NCBI GenBank assembly: GCA_036794395.1
Contig: DAIRGS010000030.1
Span: 1 to 38,289 of the forward strand
DNA from: DASXMX01 sp036794395
GTDB lineage: Bacteria > Planctomycetota > Phycisphaerae > Tepidisphaerales > Tepidisphaeraceae
Direction: 5' to 3'
Length of the DNA: 38,289 nucleotides
Made by a program: the position numbers and the translations under genes. The notes below the pieces were generated by a model, which searched no databases, was not told the DNA's origin, and was given only the letters and a program-made list of their open reading frames with translations. Shown piece by piece: positions 34,456 to 38,289 of the stretch. Each line of letters opens with the position of its first letter. The stretch's first letter is position 1.

Positions 34456-34585
34456 TTAGTGGTCAGTGGTTTGTGGTCAGTTGTCAGTTGTCAGTTGTTC
34501 GTGGTCGGTGGTCAGTGGTTGGTTATCAATCACACAGGGCAGTCGCATCTTTGCAACTGACGACTGACAACTGACAACGAACAAC
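34456..34585. repeat. GTCAGTTGT repeat cluster
   Basis: Units of GTCAGT(G/T)GT occur in the + orientation at about 34460-34519 and as the complement (ACTGACAACTGACAAC) at 34554-34585, forming an inverted cluster. It fills the gap between acs and adk, so the upstream leader of adk is composed of the repeat. Confidence 0.82.
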
Positions 34586-34593
34586 TGGCAGCT

Positions 34594-36600
34594 TTAGCCC
34601 TCATCCTGTTCTTTAAGTTTCGCGATCACGCCGAAATCTTCGAGCGTGGTTACATCACCCTTTACTTCGCCATTGGTGGCGAGCTCTTTGAGCAGGCGAC
34701 GCATGATCTTTCCACTGCGGGTTTTTGGCAAGGCCTCGGTGAAACGGATTTGGTCGGGTTTGGCGATCGAGCCGATTTGCTTGCCGACCCAGTCGGTCAG
34801 CTCTTTCTTGAGCTGGGGGCTGGCTTTGAAGCCGTTTGCAAGGGTGACAAACGCGGCAATGCCCTGGCCTTTCATTTCGTGCGGCATTCCGACGCACGCA
34901 GCTTCAGCCACCGCATCATGGGCCGCGAGCGCCGATTCGATCTCCATGGTGCCCAGGCGGTGGCCCGAGACGTTTATGACGTCATCGACGCGACCCATGA
35001 TCCAGAAATACCCGTCGGCATCGCGTCGAGCGCCATCGCCGGTGAAGTAGAAGCCAGGAACGTCGGACCAATATTGCTTGGCGTATCTTTCGGGGTCATT
35101 AAAGATGCCTCGGAGCATGGAGGGCCACGGCTTGCGGATGACGAGCAGTCCGCCCTGATTTGGGCCGAGTTCTGTACCGGACCGATCGACAATCGCGGCA
35201 TCCACCCCGAAGAACGGGAGCGTTGCAGTCCCCGGCTTGGTAGGCGTGACGCCGGGCAGCGGCGTGATCATGATCGCGCCGGTTTCGGTTTGCCACCAGG
35301 TATCGACGATCGGGCAGCGTTCGCGACCGATGACTTCGTGATACCACATCCAGGCTTCGGGGTTAATCGGCTCCCCAACCGTGCCAAGCAGCCGCAAGGA
35401 GCGAAGATCGTGGCGATCGGGCAGTTCACGGCCCGCTCGCATAAAGGCGCGGATAGCCGTTGGCGCGGTGTAGAAGACGCTGACATGGTGACGTTCGATA
35501 ATGGACCAGAACCGGCTGAAATCGGGAAAGTTGGGCGCTCCCTCGTACATGAGCGTGGTGGTGCCGTTGGCGAGGGGGCCGTATAGAACGTAACTGTGGC
35601 CGGTGATCCAGCCCACATCCGCCGAGCACCAGTAGACATCATCGGGTTTGAGATCGAAAACGTATTTGCTGGTGATCTGCACCCCAAGCAGATAGCCGGC
35701 GGTGGTGTGCATGATGCCCTTGGGCTTGCCGGTGGAGCCGCTGGTGTAGAGGATGAAAAGGGTATCCTCCGAATCCATCTCCTCGGCGGGGCATTCGGTG
35801 CTTTGATCGCGAACGATCTCATGCCACCACACGTCGCGGCCTTCGACCCAGCTCATTGGAGCGCGGGGAAGATTGCCGGCGGGCGTTCCAACGCGCTGAA
35901 GAACGACAACCGTCTTGACGCGGTCGGTTTTCTTCAGGGCCTCGTCGACATTGTTCTTGAGCGGGACAACGGCACCTCTGCGGAATCCGCCATCGGCGGT
36001 AATGATCAGATCGGATTGGGCGTCTTCAACGCGATCGGCGATGGCCTGGCTGCTGAAGCCGCCGAAAATCACGGAGTGGGTGGCTCCCAAACGGGCACAG
36101 GCCAGCATGGCGACAGCGGCCTCGGGGACCATGGGCATGTAAATCGTTACTCGGTCGCCTTTTTTGACGCCCAGCTTTTTAAGGGCGTTGGCAAGCCGGC
36201 AGACTTCATCGCGAAGCTGGCGGTAGCTCATGCGGTGGATCGACCCGCCGGAACCAGGGCGACCGGACTCGGGTTCGCCCTCCCAGAGGATGGCGGCTTT
36301 ATCGCCCAGGCCGCGCTCAATTTGGGCATCAAGGCAGACGTAGGACGCGTTAAGTTTTCCGCCGGTAAACCATTTGGCGTGGGGCGAATTCCATTCGAGA
36401 ACCTTGTCCCACTTTTTGAACCAGTGGAGGTTCTCGGCCATTTTTGCCCAGAACTGTTCGGGGTGGTCGATCGATTCGCGATAGAGACGGTCGTATTCCT
36501 CGCGCGACTTGATGTTGGCGCGCCGCGAAAACTCCGCCGGTGGCGAGAAGAGTCGATTTTCCTGCATCGAAGATTCGATGCCGCCCGACGAATCAGCCAT
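34594..36600 (-). CDS. acs: Acetyl-coenzyme A synthetase
   Basis: Acs makes acetyl-CoA from acetate, ATP and CoA through acetyl-AMP. The 668-residue protein starts at ATG 36600 with AGGAG eight bases upstream (36609-36613), matching the family length; the frame is open to 36840 but that extension runs through the GAGTGCTGA repeat. Motifs are the P-loop-like YTSGSTGKPKGIMHTTAGYL, the adenylate motif WWQTETGAIM, and the hinge/A8 GRVDDVINVSGHRLGTMEIESAL. The C-terminal LPKTRSGKIMRRLL has the acetylatable lysine K (in SGKIMRR) that controls activity in many bacteria. It lies upstream of adk on the same strand; an acyl-CoA synthetase with a different short acid is possible. Confidence 0.95.
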   Translation of the reverse strand: MADSSGGIESSMQENRLFSPPAEFSRRANIKSREEYDRLYRESIDHPEQFWAKMAENLHWFKKWDKVLEWNSPHAKWFTGGKLNASYVCLDAQIERGLGDKAAILWEGEPESGRPGSGGSIHRMSYRQLRDEVCRLANALKKLGVKKGDRVTIYMPMVPEAAVAMLACARLGATHSVIFGGFSSQAIADRVEDAQSDLIITADGGFRRGAVVPLKNNVDEALKKTDRVKTVVVLQRVGTPAGNLPRAPMSWVEGRDVWWHEIVRDQSTECPAEEMDSEDTLFILYTSGSTGKPKGIMHTTAGYLLGVQITSKYVFDLKPDDVYWCSADVGWITGHSYVLYGPLANGTTTLMYEGAPNFPDFSRFWSIIERHHVSVFYTAPTAIRAFMRAGRELPDRHDLRSLRLLGTVGEPINPEAWMWYHEVIGRERCPIVDTWWQTETGAIMITPLPGVTPTKPGTATLPFFGVDAAIVDRSGTELGPNQGGLLVIRKPWPSMLRGIFNDPERYAKQYWSDVPGFYFTGDGARRDADGYFWIMGRVDDVINVSGHRLGTMEIESALAAHDAVAEAACVGMPHEMKGQGIAAFVTLANGFKASPQLKKELTDWVGKQIGSIAKPDQIRFTEALPKTRSGKIMRRLLKELATNGEVKGDVTTLEDFGVIAKLKEQDEG

Positions 36601-36672
36601 GAGCAATACTCCTGAAAGGCGTGCGTCGGGAGTATAGCGGATTGTGGTGGAATGCTGAATGGGTGAGGAAAT

Positions 36673-36717
36673 GTCGAGTGCTGAGTGCTGAGTGCTGAAT
36701 GCTGAGTGCTGAATGAG
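36673..36717. repeat. GAGTGCTGA tandem repeat
   Basis: GAGTGCTGA or GAATGCTGA occurs five times in tandem between the start of acs (36600) and the end of the zinc-ribbon membrane-protein gene (36719). A lone GAATGCTGAAT lies at 36651. It is a short-unit intergenic repeat with no coding function. Confidence 0.8.
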
Positions 36718-36718
36718 T

Positions 36719-37297
36719 TTAGACGGGGTTGGCGCTGGGAGCGGATTTGAGTGGAGGGGTGATGTGGCTGCCGCATTCGGGGCAGCGGGTTGGGGTGGCG
36801 CGGAGGTCGTAGCCGCAGTGAGGACAGAGGTTGGGGTCAACGGGCATCGCCTGGCGAATACGGCGAATGGCGTCGATCGTGAGGGGGAGAAACAGGAGAG
36901 CGAAGATCAGCCAGAAGTGAGATGACCCATACCACGTATCAGCGGGTCCGCGTCGCGATGCGCTGGCCCATCCATAGGATTGATACGCGACGGGGCCGAA
37001 ATGGGAACGAGCGGTTCGTATCCGTCGCAATGAATTGCCGGTCGGCTCGGATAGAAACACGTCGATGTTGTCGTATGGACCGAAGCGCGGAACGTCACTG
37101 AAGGCGCGGACCTGAAAGTGGTCGGTGGTTAAGTAATTGAGTTTCATGTACCCGATCACCAGCCGGCCTTCGGTGCTCACGAGCTTGATCGCGTGATTGC
37201 CGTACGCATAGGTGATGATTTGAGGCGCGGTGTAACTCCGCGCCCAAAGAATGGCCCAGACAATGCAGGCGATCACCGCAAATCGTTTGGACAGCAC
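36719..37297 (-). CDS. Membrane protein with C-terminal zinc ribbon
   Basis: The 192-residue protein has an N-terminal TM helix (about 5-20), an extracytoplasmic region (about 25-120) and a second TM helix (about 127-145). A C-terminal ribbon LCPHCGYDLRATPTRCPECG follows (about 157-176), with two CxxC pairs that should bind zinc. This ribbon with GYDLRATPxRCPECG is a signature I associate with planctomycetes. The function is unknown; the ribbon may hold a cytoplasmic domain or bind a partner. The ATG at 37297 lies 48 bases from the CCGAACAGTT repeat. Confidence 0.83.
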   Translation of the reverse strand: MLSKRFAVIACIVWAILWARSYTAPQIITYAYGNHAIKLVSTEGRLVIGYMKLNYLTTDHFQVRAFSDVPRFGPYDNIDVFLSEPTGNSLRRIRTARSHFGPVAYQSYGWASASRRGPADTWYGSSHFWLIFALLFLPLTIDAIRRIRQAMPVDPNLCPHCGYDLRATPTRCPECGSHITPPLKSAPSANPV

Positions 37298-37344
37298 GGC
37301 CAGCCGACACTACATAACGGATTAGTTTACCCGGCACGGGCGCG

Positions 37345-37376
37345 CCGAACAGTTCCGAACAGTTCCGAACAGTTTT
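37345..37376. repeat. Triplicated CCGAACAGTT
   Basis: CCGAACAGTT occurs three times in direct tandem and is followed by TTTCGG. Overlap creates two copies of GAACAGTTC, a small palindrome. It lies upstream of the zinc-ribbon membrane-protein gene and could be an operator or only another dispersed repeat. Confidence 0.7.
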
Positions 37377-37858
37377 TCGGGTCCGCATTGTCATTATCTT
37401 GCTCTTTGAGGGAGAGGCACGAAGGCACTGTGGCACGAACCCTTCGACTGAGCTCAGGGCAGGTGGGGGGGGCGCTGCGCGGCGGGAAGTGTGGGCGTGG
37501 GGGAGAACACAAGGGGTGGTGGAGGGGGTTGGGGTGGAGCGGGTGAGTTTTGGACATGCTGGCGCGCGCGTGGTTTTTGGGCGTGCGGCTAATGGGTGTG
37601 ATGGCCGGGGGTTATGGGGAGTGCCGGAAATGATGAGCGCGCCAGGGTGGAAGTCAAAAACAAGGACTTACGTTTGAAATTCGAATGACGAAATTCGAAT
37701 GACGAATCAAATCCGAAAATCGAATGACAGAATAACGAAACGAGAGAGGCCGCACCCGCGGTGACTCCGTGGTCTTTTGGGGACGTGCATTGCGAGTCCA
37801 GTGATTACATTTAAATGGGGAAGCGAGTCGGGAGCTGGAAGGATGCCGCTCTCTTTGA
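37377..37858. other. Intergenic region with dispersed repeat fragments
   Basis: No supportable gene. It contains a truncated CACGAAGGCAC unit (about 37418), the short palindrome-centred CCTTCGACTGAGCTCAGGGC at 37441-37460, a G-rich stretch (about 37462-37545), and GAAATTCGAATGACGAAAT-type units (37677-37735) repeated three to four times. Confidence 0.65.
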
Positions 37859-38128
37859 GTGGTGACGAAAGCGGGATGTGGAGGACGCGTTTTGTATTGT
37901 GACTGTAGCGTATTCAATTACTTAAGTGAAGCTCGCGGAAATTCAGGGTTGTCCCGTTTTAGTCCTCCCAAGGGAATTCAGGGTTGTCCCGGTTTTCGCG
38001 TTCCGGTTTTCGCGTTCGTTGCGACCCGCCGTTGTTCACGGTGCGGTTATGACCTCAGCGGCAACATTAGTGGAGTCTGCCCTGAATGTGGCACGGCCAT
38101 CGATACCGGAGCGGTGCCACAAAACTAA
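37859..38128 (+). pseudogene. Remnant of a zinc-ribbon membrane-protein gene
   Basis: The last 30 codons read RCSRCGYDLSGNISGVCPEC and on to a TAA at 38126, closely matching the C-terminal ribbon of the 36719-37297 protein. The upstream part of the frame (37859-38016) is built of direct repeats and lacks the expected membrane segments and ribosome-binding site. The most likely reading is a decayed or repeat-invaded paralogue of which only the ribbon survives; a short 89-aa zinc-ribbon protein is a weaker alternative. Confidence 0.55.
37941..38016. repeat. Direct repeats inside the ribbon remnant
   Basis: ATTCAGGGTTGTCCCG occurs exactly twice (37941-37956 and 37976-37991). Directly after, CCGGTTTTCGCGTT occurs exactly twice in tandem (37989-38002 and 38003-38016). 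They lie just before the surviving zinc-ribbon codons and probably replaced or displaced the rest of that gene. Confidence 0.85.
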
Positions 38129-38228
38129 AGAAGACCTGGGCTTCCGCCCGCGGCTATCAACGGCGTGCTCAAATGCGCGAGTGAGTGGAGTGGAATTGGA
38201 TTCGATGCAATGGCGGCGCGTCGAGAAG

Positions 38229-38270
38229 CCGGGGCGGTGCTTCGATGAGTACATCGAAGCTGTGCCCCGG
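38229..38270. repeat. Hairpin repeat near the window end
   Basis: CCGGGGC-GGT-GCTTCGATG and CATCGAAGC-TGT-GCCCCGG pair over 16 of 19 positions around a four-base loop. No gene is seen between 38129 and the end of the window. Confidence 0.75.
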
Positions 38271-38289
38271 CGTGGGGGTTGGTTGGTGT

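Noticed and set aside
37345..37376. Triplicated CCGAACAGTT as a LexA-type operator
   Set aside because: The spacing does not match known LexA boxes and the unit looks like a dispersed repeat.

Overview
The window is a chromosomal segment with moderately high G+C, most likely from a member of the Planctomycetota, probably the Phycisphaerae side. That placement is an inference. It rests on the Cys-rich ribbon 'CPHCGYDLRATPTRCPECG' at the end of a membrane protein and its decayed copy near the right edge, a Tat-exported Gfo/Idh/MocA oxidoreductase, an exported protein with a VPLP-type C-terminal sorting signal, Kdo/LPS-transport genes, frequent GTG starts, and many short palindromic repeats of kinds I associate with planctomycete genomes. 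No rRNA, tRNA, CRISPR array, transposase, integrase or phage gene was found.

Layout. 78-6137 (minus) is a tightly overlapping operon: kdsD, a very large LptC/OstA-like protein, a VOC protein and a divergent enolase. 6334-7197 (plus) is scpA. 7391-12240 looks like an accessory block between housekeeping genes: a two-gene plus-strand cassette (an 84-aa protein and a HEPN-like protein) converging on a minus-strand pair (a Ser/Thr kinase with two DnaJ-type zinc-finger clusters, and a two-TM protein). The kinase and the two-TM gene are joined by a 130-nt nested palindrome. 12510-14354 is an FtsI-type transpeptidase. 14377-16818 holds a sugar isomerase-like TIM barrel, a VPLP-CTERM exported protein and a small Gln-rich exported protein. 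16888-21391 holds a YhaM-like exonuclease, Mn-type superoxide dismutase, NagB and a Gfo/Idh/MocA oxidoreductase. 21504-21863 is a KGG stress protein. 22349-26545 is sucA-sucB. 26749-38128 holds comF, a short exported ORF interrupted by TGA, alaS, a large exported protein of unknown function, a DedA protein, adk, acs, the zinc-ribbon membrane protein and a decayed zinc-ribbon fragment.

How the genes fit together. KdsD makes arabinose 5-phosphate and enolase makes PEP, the two substrates of Kdo-8-phosphate synthase, and the protein between them looks like LPS-transport machinery. The first operon can therefore be read as outer-membrane/Kdo biogenesis. SucA-SucB are two of the three parts of the 2-oxoglutarate dehydrogenase complex (no E3 gene here), and Acs feeds acetyl-CoA to the same cycle.

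The least ordinary features are: the kinase/zinc-finger protein and its neighbours; an enolase that lacks the usual active-site His; an intergenic landscape crowded with at least a dozen families of hairpin or tandem repeats, some supplying stop codons or 5' leaders to genes; and a small signal-peptide ORF split by an in-frame TGA. Starts were chosen from ribosome-binding sites, overlaps and family N-termini, and several differ from the longest open frame.
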